Assembly (NCBI GenBank): GCA_008704415.1
Contig: VXIS01000304.1
Coordinates: 1 to 59,475, forward strand
Reading direction: 5' to 3'
Length of the DNA: 59,475 nucleotides
From: Sphaerosporella brunnea
Lineage: Eukaryota > Ascomycota > Pezizomycetes > Pezizales > Pyronemataceae
Shown here: positions 44,150-54,398 of the stretch, one piece after another
Layout: each line of letters begins with the position of its first letter
How positions within the stretch are numbered: position 1 is the stretch's first letter
The notes under the pieces: model-generated
What the model was told of the DNA's origin: nothing
The model's input: the letters and a program-made list of their open reading frames with translations, nothing else
The model's database searches: none
Made by a program: the position numbers and the translations under genes

Positions 44150-45267
44150 CTAGGTCGTCCCGTTCTTGGCCATCCTGATGAAGCACTGCTCGTATGCTTC
44201 GTGGATTTCGGGCACTTCGTAGTTGTATTCCTTCAACTTGTTGATGAGCTTGGTGGTATCGAGCATGCAGTTAGATCGCCCAGCCTTGAGAATCTTGCTT
44301 TGCTCTTCGATTGAGAAGTTCTTCCACTCGAACGATGGCCGGACGTGCTTTTTGAATAGCGTCAAGACCTCGTTGTGAGAGATAGCTCCAGGATTGGTCT
44401 GCGGTCATGGGTTAGACCTCGTTCTCTCGCACGGATACCTCGAGCACCGACAAAGTTATACACTCCAAGCTCCATGTTTTCGGCCAGAAGTATCGCGGCA
44501 GGAAGAAGGTCGGTGAGCATCGTGTTCGACTATTTCCTGACGTTGGCTGGTTTGTCACCCGGAAACGATCAGTGGACATACGTTGGGAATATCCACGACG
44601 TGCTCGTATTTAGTGATCTTGGTCACAAAGCTCCTCGGGTGCAGATCGTCTGAGACGGGCATACGCAATCGCAGAATCAAAACATTGGGATAATGTTTCA
44701 TCATCTACAACGATGAGCGCGTCAATCTCGAGCAGTCAAAGAAGGTCACTCACGTCTTCGACCTTGCCCTTCGTCATCGAGTAAAACGAACCCGTGAAGT
44801 TCGCTGGATCCTCCTCCGTGTAACCGGGCCCACCGATCGGGTGGGCTTCGTCATATTGGTATATACACCCAGTCGCGAAAACTGTGCAGTGGATTCCGCG
44901 CTGGAAACAACAATCGGTGAGATTCATGGTGCCTATAACATTCGAGCGCACGGTAGCCTCCTTGTTGCCCTCGCACCAGTCGACGTTCGGACGGCCTGTG
45001 CAGCCAGCAGCGTTCAGCACGTGTGTCGGCTTGACCTCATCGAGTAGCTTCAGCACAGCTTCGCGGTCCTCCATCCGCACGGTGGTGGTCACGACGTCTT
45101 TCCCCTGGCTCTCGAGTAGCGTCTTCAAGTGGGCCGCGACCCAGCCATCTCCTGCAGAAGCGGGATCAGCACTCAAGCTCGCAGCTGCAGGCGCAACTCG
45201 GCGGCAAGCGGTGGATGGGGCACATACCTCCCCAGATAAGAAATCGGGTTCCAGGAACGATGAGCAT
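44150..45267 (-). CDS. UDP-4-keto-6-deoxyglucose 3,5-epimerase/4-reductase (NRS/ER), rhamnose synthesis
   Basis: Five exons: 45267-45228, 45151-44754, 44704-44582, 44529-44452 and 44398-44150, coding 295 residues. It is a short-chain dehydrogenase-fold enzyme like the plant NRS/ER protein and the C-terminal half of RHM, which finishes UDP-rhamnose from UDP-4-keto-6-deoxyglucose. Evidence: the nucleotide-binding loop FLIWGGDGWVA (rebuilt over intron 1), NAAGCTGRPNVDWCE, VFATGCIYQYDEAHP, the active-site YSMTKGK (YxxxK) and the diagnostic NFTNPGAISHNE, rebuilt over intron 4. That intron uses an unusual GTCGGT donor; it is chosen because only it restores the NFTNPG motif. The 4,6-dehydratase partner is not in this window. 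The gene is divergent from the ALDH gene. Confidence 0.9.
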
Positions 45268-45484
45268 GATGTTTGACGGCGGCGTCGAATCGAGGCTGAG
45301 GAGGAGGGATCGGAGGAGCGATCGGAGAGGAGGAGATATCGGAAGCAACCGACGATGCAGCGTTTCACGAAAGCGAGGAAAGGAGCGACGGGTTGGGGCG
45401 GGGGTCGGGGGCGGGGCGTTTAGCGGCGGGAGCTCGCCGAGATGGGCCCCTGCTCTCCAGTGAAACAAACCCGACCAGAGATCA

Positions 45485-45516
<32 letters not shown>

Positions 45517-45814
45517 TCCCTGTCCGGCGTCGGCTTCCGCCTTTGCACACGCAAATCGTCCATCTTCAAACACCCCGCCACTCTTCCTAAACCGTCCACA
45601 TCTTTGCCCGTCTCACGTGCACGTGACGATAAGCCCGTAGTAGTCTTAGTGCCCCGCCATGCCTGCCCCCCCTCCGACTCGGAGTCCAAACTGCCACCAC
45701 CCCCGAGCGGCAGCCGGCTGGCTGCATTGATGCGACGGCCAAGCACCCAATGATGCCTGCTGACTGCCGCTGCCTGATGCCATCCAAAAAAATAAAATAA
45801 AAAAGCAAGTAACT
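45268..45814. promoter_or_regulatory. Divergent promoter region of NRS/ER and ALDH genes
   Basis: A 547-bp intergenic region between divergent starts. Besides the GCTT microsatellite it contains CACGTGCACGTGA near 45617-45630, that is, two E-box-like CACGTG words 6 bp apart. No gene is supported inside it. Confidence 0.45.
45485..45516 (+). repeat. (GCTT)8 microsatellite
   Basis: Eight perfect GCTT units lie between the divergent epimerase/reductase and ALDH genes, 218 bp upstream of the former's start. Confidence 0.9.
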
Positions 45815-47890
45815 ATGTCACCGCCATGCTGTGTCACCATGCAGCTGTTCTACATGGCCGCGATAATAAACAACATCTCCCGCCCGCTGTGCAGAGCAGC
45901 CTTCTTTCCTTTATCCTTCTTGACCTGTAGAGCCCTCTCCCGTCAATCCTCGATCCCTTCGTCTTGCTCAATTCCCCTTTCTTTGTTTTGCGCGAGAAAA
46001 TACACTTCCGAATCCACTCTGTACCGATACAAAGGCAAACTTCACGAAGAAATGGCTGCGAAGGACTTGCCTCTTTTTACAGAGCTCACCGCTCCCAATG
46101 GCATCAAGTGGACCCAGCCGCTGGGTAGGCTTTGGCGAGAAGACATTGCATTGCGGAGAATCTTTCGGCTGCTAACCAAAGGTTTCACTTGATTCGCAGG
46201 CCTCTTCATCAACAATGAGTTCGTCAAGTCCAAAGCTGGTGGAACCTTGAGCAGCGTCAGTCCGATGTGAGTGAAGGAAAAAAAAAAAAAAAAAATCTGC
46301 TGCAGGGTGCTGAGAATTTTCCCCAGCGATGATAAGGAGATCACCAGCGTCTATGCCGCGGAATCCGCCGATGTCGACGAAGCAGTCAAAGCCGCACGTG
46401 CAGCCTTCCAGAGTTCGGAGTGGGCCGACATCACGACCGCTGAGCGCGGCGCGCTTTTGTACAAGCTTGCGGATCTGCTGGAGAAGAACTTGGAGGTATT
46501 GGCGACGCTGGATACTTGGGACATGGGCAAGCCACTCTCTGCGACCAAAAATGAGGATCTGAGTGAGAGTATCAGCACCCTGCGATACTACGCCGGCTGG
46601 GCCGACAAGATTTCGGGAAAAACCATTGACGTCGGTCCGTCAAAGCTGGTTTACGTCCTGCACCAGCCAATCGGTGTTTGCGGTCAGATCGTCCCTTGGA
46701 ACTACCCGTTGATGATGGCCGCGTGGAAACTCGGCCCTGCTCTGGCTACCGGAAACACGGTTGTGCTCAAGTCGGCGGAACAGTCGCCGCTGTCGGTGTT
46801 GTTTCTCGGCACCCTGATCAAGGAGGCTGGATTCCCTCCTGGAGTTGTCAACATCCTCTCCGGATATGGCAAGACTGCGGGTGCAGCTATTGCCGCGCAT
46901 GAGGATATTGACAAGATTGCGTTCACTGGCAGTACCCTCACCGGAAGAGCCATCATGAAGGCTGCTTCGAGCAACCTCAAGAACATCACAATCGAGACAG
47001 GTGGGAAGAGTCCGCTCTTGATTTTCGAGGATGCCGATATCGAGCAGGCAGTCAAGTGGGCTCACATCGGAATCATGTCCAACGCCGGCCAGGTTTGCTG
47101 TGCGACCTCGAGGATCCTGGTGCAGGAGAGCGTGTATGAGGAGTTCGTCCAGAAATTTGTTGAATACACCAAGACCACGAGTGTGATCGGGGATCCATTC
47201 AGCGAGAATGTTTCCCACGGACCTCAGGTTTCCCGACAGCAATACGAGAGAATCATGGCCTATGTGGAGAAGGGCAAGGCCGAGGGCGCAAACTTGGTAC
47301 TCGGGGGAACTACGCCTGGTGGAAACTTCATCCAGCCGACTGTTTTCAAGGATGTCAAGGTCGGCAGATCAAATACTCTTTATTTCCTGTGCTAATGTTC
47401 TCTAGGATGAATTCACCATTTGCAAGGAGGAGATCTTTGGCCCCTTCGTCTGCATCGACAAGTTCACGACGCAGGCGGAAGCGATCAAGCGCGCCAACAA
47501 CTCCAGCTACGGTCTTGGTGCCGCCGTCTTCACCAAGGACAATACTCGTGCCCATGTGGTAGCTAACAAAATTGAGGCCGGAATGGTCTGGATCAACAGG
47601 TGTGTCCTCCACAGCCTGTTTTGCAGGGCTCGCTAATATATGTAACAGCTCAAACGACTCGCATTTTGCCGTTCCGTTTGGGTGAGTATTCAATTCAACA
47701 ATATACTTATCTAGGATCTAATACTTTGTAAATAGTGGTGTCAAGCAATCAGGCATCGGCCGCGAGTGTGGAGAGTATGCGCTGGCAAACTACACCAATG
47801 CGAAGGCTGTCCACGGTAAGATCTACCCCGGTTGCGAAAGCGAGTTGCGTGTTGCTGATTGTTGCAGTCAACCTTGGTACTGTGCTTTAA
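45815..47890 (+). CDS. Aldehyde dehydrogenase, NAD(P)+ dependent
   Basis: Seven exons: 45815-46124, 46200-46266, 46327-47359, 47406-47599, 47649-47681, 47736-47815 and 47868-47890. Family signatures are VPWNYPLMMAAWKLGPALA, the Rossmann loop FTGSTLTGR, the catalytic Glu in IETGGKSP, the catalytic Cys in GQVCCATSR and EIFGPFVCI; the end KQSGIGRECGEYAL is typical of class 1/2 ALDHs. The start is uncertain. The ATG at 46052 (strong context GAAATGG) gives a cytosolic enzyme beginning MAAKDLPLF. The same frame stays open upstream to ATGs at 45854, 45839 and 45815, adding up to 79 residues that are rich in Arg, Ser and hydrophobics and almost free of acidic residues until ESTLYRYKGK, like a mitochondrial presequence. 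Exon 5 is only 33 bp and exon 7 only 23 bp. Intron 2 contains an 18-base A run. Confidence 0.92.
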
Positions 47891-48248
47891 GGTGGAGGGG
47901 AATGCTGCGAGGGAATCGGGGATTCTCGTCACAATGTCCTGTACCGTAGTACCAATCAAATTTTTTTACACGGATTGCTCTTGATAGCCTGTGCTGTGTC
48001 GTGTCTGTTGTTTAAGTGCTTTCCCTTTTTTCCTCTATTTTTTACGAGAATGACTTCACATAACTTCTCGAACGTCATCGGGGGCTCAGCCAGTTCCCAC
48101 ATGGTCACATTTCAGTGGGTGTTTTCCTGCTGGGTTGCTTGGGTGATACAGCATGATCTTACCTCGACTTGGGTGGATATATGCGCCCAAAGGCTTGCAT
48201 TCTAGTTGTGGCCGTGGCTGTAGCTAGGCTATATCACACAGTGTAGTA
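47891..48248. other. Intergenic region after ALDH
   Basis: The 358 bp hold the ALDH 3' UTR and end at the MITE insertion. No coding signal. Confidence 0.6.
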
Positions 48249-48644
48249 GTGGTACTCAAGGTAGGCTGAAAAGGCCGGCTGGCTGGAAACCAGGTCACGT
48301 TGAGTGGGTTCTATTGGCCGCAGGCCACGTGAGTTTTCCAGCGAGATCTTTCCATCCAGCTCCGAAAAATCAGGCTTGCTGGGCAACAAAGAGATCAGAT
48401 GACAATATTTTCCCGTGACCACACGCTTTACTCAGCGAAATTTACTCCGCTCTAGAGCCCACGCTTTCCATACTGCGCGCAAGTTTTGATTTCGTCACAG
48501 CCTGGTGGCATGACCGCGACGTCAGCCAGCACGTTTGCACAAAAGGTCCCTCAAAGTCTGCAGCCAGGCTGGAGCCTCCTATTGGATCTTTTGCGGCACT
48601 CGATTTCCAGCCAGCCGGTCTTTTCAGCCTACCTTGAGTACCAC
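48249..48644. mobile_element. 396-bp MITE with 41-bp terminal inverted repeats
   Basis: Bases 48249-48289 and 48604-48644 are inverted copies of one another with a single mismatch over 41 bp; the left end begins GTGGTACTCAAGG. Both ends abut a TA dinucleotide (48247-48248 and 48645-48646), the target duplication typical of Tc1/mariner-type transposition. The 314-bp interior has no coding frame, so this is a non-autonomous miniature element. Its ends differ from those of the larger transposon at 50525, so it must have been mobilised by another transposase. Confidence 0.8.
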
Positions 48645-48646
48645 TA

Positions 48647-49226
48647 GTGTGCAGTGGTGTGCAAAGCGATCGACCCCGTGTCTGGTCATTTGCCACTATC
48701 TAGGACAGAGGTGTATGGTTGATTGGTGGGTGGGTCATGCGTATCACTCGCTGCTCCCCAGAGCCAGTACATGGCTTTAAATTTGGTGGGGAAGGTCCTT
48801 CATGGCGATATAGTATTGGCGGGCTAATAACATGGTCGACGTCTGGGCTACGGCTTTCTGGGGATGTAGTTTTTGGGGTGTGGCGCACTACTTACTCTAC
48901 CTGGTTTATCCGTCTGGAGTCTGTGGTGACATCTTATGATCCCGGCGGAAAAATCGCAAACCCGCAATTGCAACGTATTATGATTAACGTATCTACCGGT
49001 TTCCATATAGATAGAGATGCGGTATGCGTATCCGACGCGCGTGTATTTTCATCGCCCCGGAGAAGCCGACCCATTATTAGCCGCGAAATTACTACGCATG
49101 CGGGGTCGACGCAGGAACCGCCGGACTTTGCGTATCTAGAGTGATGGGGGGGGTACGTACATTTCAACTCCGCGTAGCAGCAGCAACAGCAACAGCATCA
49201 ACATCATCAACAAAAACAAAAACGAA
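48647..49226. other. Intergenic region between MITE and SMP-30 gene
   Basis: The 580 bp contain the upstream region of the SMP-30 family gene, with a CAG/CAA/CAT-rich leader at about 49179-49226. No gene is seen. Confidence 0.55.
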
Positions 49227-50295
49227 ATGGCAACAATCGAGACTATCTCAGTCACCGAGCCGTTCCTGGACGTGGCGTGTGCTCTGGGCGAAGGCCCGTT
49301 TGTTGAGGAGGAACAGGGCACGCTGCGGTTCGTCGACATTGTCAGGAAAGAGCTGCATACCGTGGCGCTCAGCGGAGATAGCTCCACGCACAGAATCGTC
49401 GGGTTGGATGATAGCGTTGGGTGCGGCGCCCCCCCCGCCGGGTCGAGTTAGAAACGCTGACGACGGAGCCAAAAGTGTAACGGCCGACATCGAAGGCCGC
49501 AACAACAACAACGAGTTCCTTGTGGCGGCAAAACGTGGGTTCGCGCTGTTGGATAGGAACACCGGAAAGCTGTCGTATATCAAGAAGGTGTACGAAGACG
49601 ATGCGGAAATGGCGGAGCGCATGCGGTTTAATGATGGTGCCGTGGATTCGAGGGGTCGGTTTTGGGCGGGCACTATGAATGAGTGGGGGTTACAATACCC
49701 TTCTTAGCTTAGCACACGGAGGGGCTGACGTTGGGCGGTGGGGTGAAGCTTTCACGTCGAGGAGCTGAAGGCTGAAGGCACCGTGTTCCGCCTGGACCCG
49801 GACCTGTCGCTGCACCGGATGATCGAGAACGTCTCGATCCCGAACGGGATCGGCTGGAGCCCCGACGACAAAACCATGTACTTCACCGACTCGCCGTCGC
49901 GCGGGATCTACGCGTACGACTACGCAGCAGACGCGGGCACGATTTCGAACCGCCGGGTGTTCTTCCAGCTGGGCGAGGATGACGGGTCCGGTGCCACCGC
50001 CGCCGCCGTGCTCGACGGCTGCGCGGTCGACGCGGATGGAAACGTGTGGGCGGCGGTGCACGAGGGCAGCAGCGTGCTCAAGATCTCGCCGCAAGGGGAG
50101 GTCCTCGCCAAGGTCCAGCTGCCCGCTTGGAAAATCACTTGTCCCGTGTTCGCCCAGGGCGGCGTGATGTTTGTGACCACCGCTGGCGCAGCGAAAGAAG
50201 ACGGCCCCCCAGAGGGAAGTAAAGCTCACGGCGCCGTCTTCAAAGTCCACACCGGCACCAGGGGAATGCCGGTGAACAAGTTTGGTCCGTTTTAG
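49227..50295 (+). CDS. SMP-30/gluconolactonase/regucalcin family protein
   Basis: Three exons, 49227-49420, 49476-49688 and 49749-50295, coding 317 residues of a six-bladed beta propeller with a central metal site. Motifs: ALGEGP with the metal-binding Glu near residue 20, the junction DSVG|VTADIEG rebuilt by intron 1, RMRFNDGAVDSRGRFWAGTM, VSIPNGIGWSPDDKTMYFTD with the metal-binding Asn, and LDGCAVDADGNVWAAVHEG with the metal-binding Asp. Members hydrolyse sugar lactones or similar esters; the substrate here is unknown. The second intron is less certain: GTTACA donor and GTGAAG acceptor, chosen because it restores frame into FHVEELKAEGTVFRLDP. The C-terminus ends NKFGPF, slightly short for the family. 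Confidence 0.85.
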
Positions 50296-50524
50296 AGATC
50301 GATTGAGATCTGCTGCGCTGTATTCCCTAGAGACTTGATTAGAGACATCCCAAACTGACCTGTGCTGTCTTGTGTCTGTGATCATATGACCCCGTCTTAC
50401 AAGACCCCACATCCCGAAATCAACACGTGGGGGTTTTATCTAAGCGATCCCACATACCGCAACGGGTAATTGCGACTGGGGCACCCCGAGAAGGCACCGC
50501 CTTTGCCGCCTGATAATCTCCTTA

Positions 50525-50628
50525 TACCGTATTATCTCGGCCATAAGGCAATTTTGACGGCGCGAAACTAGTGGCAACCAGCCAGTCAGGAGGCGCCGGG
50601 AGAAAGATGGTGGGTGAAGAAAAAATTA
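50525..50628 (+). repeat. Left terminal inverted repeat of pogo-like element
   Basis: A 104-bp copy of the right end in inverted orientation, one mismatch (T for C near position 32). It ends at GAAGAAAAAATTA. Confidence 0.9.
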
Positions 50629-51417
50629 TTAAGATGGAGACGCGATGGAGACGGCTCGCGGCGCAACATTGCAGCGCAACACGCCACAACCTCGCTCTGC
50701 GACACATCCTTCAAAGAACTCCACCAAAATTTATTTCAAGTAACTGTGTGCAGTATCCCATTGCAAAAATAGACCACTGATCTAAAACCCAGGCTCCAGT
50801 TAACCAACCGTGAGCGCACCGGTCCGGCAAGGTAGACAAACCACTTGTTCCACTGTTTTTGGCTCCACCAAAAGGCAGCGGATGTTTTCGGTGTGGGAAG
50901 CTTTCCAGATGCATGGACCGCAGCGGGCATATCCCAAAGAGGATCATCAGGAGGAAGGTATCGCTGACTGCGATAATTTTTTCCTTTTTTCTGCCGTTTC
51001 TGCGTGCGACGCGGCGACTCACCCAAAGCATGTGGACCTCGACGAGGTACATCGCACGCCCAGTCTCGGAGCCGTGACCGCGCCACACTATATATCTGTC
51101 CCTTTTACACCCTCACCACTACTCTCCAGTATCCGTTGTCACTCCCGCTATTGACTTCGAATCCCGATAGTCCGTCACACCCACGCTGCACCTAATCCCA
51201 CCTCTCTACCCTTACCCATCCGCTGATAAGGCGCAATCGCCACACTTAAGTTAACAATGCATACCACAGCGCATACTGTGTACGTAGCAGACTACGCCAG
51301 ATATTAGCTGGGCCCATCTAATCGTGCGGAAGATTAAACATCCCCCACACACCCGTAAATAATTCACCTTCAGAGCATCTACGTTTGCTAGTTGCACATC
51401 TCCTACCTTGGCCATGA

Positions 51418-52258
51418 TCACCGTTGCCAGAGATCATCCACGCTCGCTTGCTCTGTATCCCAGCCGCTTATTTGTGATTTTGCCTGTACAGTCTTAGCCC
51501 CCAATATGCTCGTAGGCTGCCCCGTCCAGGTATTCAAATGGGGAAGGCGTCTGGTCCATGTTGATGATCCGCCGTTCCTTGTACCGTCCGACAGCCTGTG
51601 GCTCATCACCCTGGCCGTAGCTGTGAGTTCCGCCGATTAAATCGAAAAAAAGAGAGAATATCTTGCAGGTACTCTTCTGGTAGCTCTGGGCCTTGTTTCG
51701 TGATTACCCGTAAGGAGATTGACTGCCGCGCCAGGAACTTTGCGAACCAACCCTTTGAAAACTTGAACGCTGTCACTGGATAGTCGGGGTACATTTCTGC
51801 AAACAGAATAGTACTCTTCCAGCGAAACCAATCTCGTCTGACTATTTCACCTTGTGCACGCCGTTCACGAAATGCCTGAAAGAGTGCCTCCTCCAGATCA
51901 GGCCAATTGCTTCTATCCTTAATACAATTTTTTCGGTTCAAGGTTCGGCCCTGAAGAATATCCTCCTCCCTCGCAGGCCACTTACTGGCGGTATTTTAGG
52001 TACCCCAGTATACTTCTCTATCTCCTCCCACGTTGGTCTTCGCTTTGACGTGTATCCATATTCTGGCACTGGGATCCATGCAGTCCGCTTGAGCCGCATG
52101 ATGGCAATTCGATTTTTATTATTGTAAGAAAACCGGCGCTCTAGTTCCTTGTGCAAACCCCGGTCCAGGATATGTTGCGCGATCTTTAAAACTCGTCCGG
52201 TTGCCACCCGGTCATTCACAGTGGCTTTCTTCGGGCCTGGCTGATTATGGGGTCGCAT
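51418..52258 (-). pseudogene. Broken pogo/Fot1-type transposase
   Basis: Reading from an ATG at 52258, the first frame (MRPHNQPGPKKATVNDRVAT, then WEEIEKYTGV) is an N-terminal helix-turn-helix region and stops near 51938. The next segment, in another frame, is a CENP-B-type domain (NWPDLEEALFQAFRERRAQG, WFRWKSTILFAEMYP, FSKGWFAKFLARQSISLR). A third frame carries the first catalytic Asp block (INMDQTPSPFEYLDG), and a fourth gives SGWDTEQAS before similarity ends at about 51418. At least three frame changes, and no second or third catalytic acidic residue found, make it a pseudogene. Confidence 0.8.
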
Positions 52259-52420
52259 TTTTACGGTTCGATACTGAAATGGGCAATTACTAAAGCGCAG
52301 TGTTGCTGGCTGCTGTGTGAGGTTGCTGCTGCGGCGTTGGCTGGGGCAGGTGGCAGTCGTCGCTGTGGTCTCCTTCTCGATGCGCTGTTTAAGGGTTTCT
52401 GTCACGCGAACTCTACTGAC

Positions 52421-52524
52421 TAATTTTTTCTTCACCCACCATCTTTCTCCCGGCGCCTCCTGACTGGCTGGTTGCCACTAGTTTCGCGCCGTCGAAATTG
52501 CCTTATGGCCGAGATAATACGGTA
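52421..52524 (-). repeat. Right terminal inverted repeat of pogo-like element
   Basis: The 104-bp partner of 50525-50628, followed by a TA target duplication. Confidence 0.9.
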
Positions 52525-52526
52525 TA

Positions 52527-54398
52527 CACCTAGGCAGGTAGTTGTACGAGTTTGCCATATCAATCTAGGCGCGCGCGCGCGCAGGATGCAGATGCTAATT
52601 CCCGGAAACTTGGGATACCTACAATGGGGGATGTTTCCCGAATAGCTATCTACTCAAGTAGGTACCTACTTAGGGGGGTAGGTACTTGGGGTAGCCTTGT
52701 TTGTTTGTTGCTGCCTGATGTTGGGATGGAAGAGAGCCCACAGTAGTACATAATGTACTTTGTGGTGATTGTTGGACAGTTGCGGGTTTCCTCAAACCGC
52801 GATTGTATATATAGAAAGAGTTCCATATTCCACACGTTCTGTTCGACTAACTGTTTGGATATAGAGTGGGACTCTAACTACCGGATCTACTCGGTAATAA
52901 GGAGTTGCCGGCAACCTGGGCAATCTCGTCGGGAGGGAGGGAACGGCCCGGAATTGTTTGGTGATGGGCCACAGAGCTGCTGGTGGTGGTGGTGGTGGTG
53001 GTGGGCAATTTCATCATCGCATTTCACCGCTCGCGGTCCAGACGATTGCAAGCTTCCAGTTGATTCACCACCGCCGCCAAATACCTTTGCATATCTGCCA
53101 CGCAGCTCGTCCCGCTCCCTCCCTCCCTCCCGGTGAGATTTCCAGCTCGCCGGCTACCGGTCCTCCTTTACCATCGAGTAGATCCGGCAGCCAAAACCAA
53201 AAAGGAAGTATGAAGAAATAAGTATTGTTGAAAAGAGAGACAGAGCCGTACGCCGCCGCCGCCGCCGCCGCCGCCGCCTGGGTTTGGGGCCAAAGCCTCT
53301 TGTTTTCATCACAAAAAGCCATCAGCTCCCGCCGGCCGTTCGTCGATACAGTGTGGTCTGTCCGCACCAGAAAACTCCGAGCCTCCCGAAGAGATGCTTG
53401 CCGTCGTCCACTGTAAGCATCGGGGTTTGAATCCAAGTTCTCACACTGCCACCCCACCTCCCCCCCCCCCCCCCCCCATCTCACCCCTTCACCGCGCCCT
53501 CGATCGATAGCCGTCCGGACCAGTAAAACCGACCTGTTATCCAATACACAACATACCCCCCCGCGCAAACTAGCTAGGTAGTCGCACAGCCGATCACTCG
53601 AAAGCGAGAGCCTGAGCTTGATAGGGCGTGGGCGTGGGCGGCCAGAACTCGGGCTCGGATTCGGGCTGAGGCACTTGCTGGGTATGGTTACGAAGCCGAG
53701 CAAAGCGAGCAAGCGTAAGGACCGGGCTGTTGCGGTGTAAATTTTAAACTTGTTGAGAAGAGGGGGTGTGGAGAGCTCGCTCGAGTGACACAACAACGAA
53801 CATTTGCCAGGCGAACAAAAAAAAAAAGAGCAACCGGCCTGCGCATTATCCAGCGTAGAATTTCTTCTAAACGTTGTGACTCTCACAAACTAGCATCATT
53901 GCATTTTTTTTTTCTCGTTGCGCGAAAGAAGCAGCAGACATCAATTGCTCTGGGCGGGTAGTAGTCATCTCTGATGATAAGCATTCCAGATCTAGTGAGA
54001 GCTTGTTGAGAAATAGTTAGGTATCTGGCGTAATGAGGGTCATAATGAGTGCGATGACCAGCCACAGCAACATTCCCATTTTCTATCTGGCTGCTCCACT
54101 TCATTTCATCTGCACTTTCCTAGGAGTACAATGTACGACCCTACTTTCTGCCGCAAAACCCTAAGCCCTACCTGCCCCATCAGTCAAACAATGTAACTCG
54201 GATGGTTAGATCAACGCCACTTGTGTCGGAGCTGATATCGGAGGGTTTTCGGACGGCTCTCGGGTGATATCTTATGATCCGCCTGCCGCGCCCCCTCCCC
54301 CGCGCCCCCTCCCCCTCCCCCTCCCCCTCCCCCTCCCCGCGTGGGCATATATTTGAGCCCTTCTCTCCGCATATCCTCAATCATTGCGACATAATTTT
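52527..54398. other. Repeat-rich region without a supported gene
   Basis: The region contains simple repeats: GC alternation at 52569-52581, a GGT run at 52980-53003, (GCC)9-like sequence at 53252-53279, and a C run of about 18 at 53460-53477. A minus-strand frame of 273 residues (53065-53886) depends on translating these repeats (poly-Ala, poly-Gly) and resembles nothing. No RNA gene is supported. Confidence 0.55.
54291..54338 (-). other. G-quadruplex-type tract (minus strand)
   Basis: Eight runs of four to five C separated by T or CGCG lie on the plus strand, so the minus strand has repeated GGGGGA units. Such a sequence can form a very stable G-quadruplex. It lies about 60 bp outside the left arm of the large palindrome as seen in this window. 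Confidence 0.7.

Larger units (their letters stand above)
50525..52524 (-). mobile_element. Pogo/Fot1-like Tc1/mariner DNA transposon, 2,000 bp, inactive
   Basis: The ends, 50525-50628 and 52421-52524, are 104-bp inverted repeats starting TACCGTATTATCTCGGCC and differing at one position. TA dinucleotides flank both sides (50523-50524 and 52525-52526), giving an element of exactly 2,000 bp. The interior right part codes on the minus strand for a fungal pogo/Fot1-type transposase with an HTH and CENP-B-type DNA-binding domain and the start of a DDE catalytic domain, but its frame is broken. The near-identical termini next to a badly broken gene suggest the ends were kept by relatively recent movement with a transposase supplied in trans, or that interior rearrangement was recent. 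Confidence 0.9.

Noticed and set aside
53418..53445. tRNA-like T-arm (GGGGTTTGAATCC)
   Set aside because: The flanking bases do not form a five-pair T stem (CGGGG against CCAAG), and no anticodon arm or acceptor stem can be drawn.
53065..53886. 273-residue minus-strand open frame
   Set aside because: It exists because GCC, GGT and C runs translate into poly-Ala, Gly and similar stretches; no domain, no start context and no homology pattern.
54158..54171. Telomere-like CCCTAAGCCCTA near the palindrome
   Set aside because: No tandem array of TTAGGG units follows; two partial units are not a telomere.
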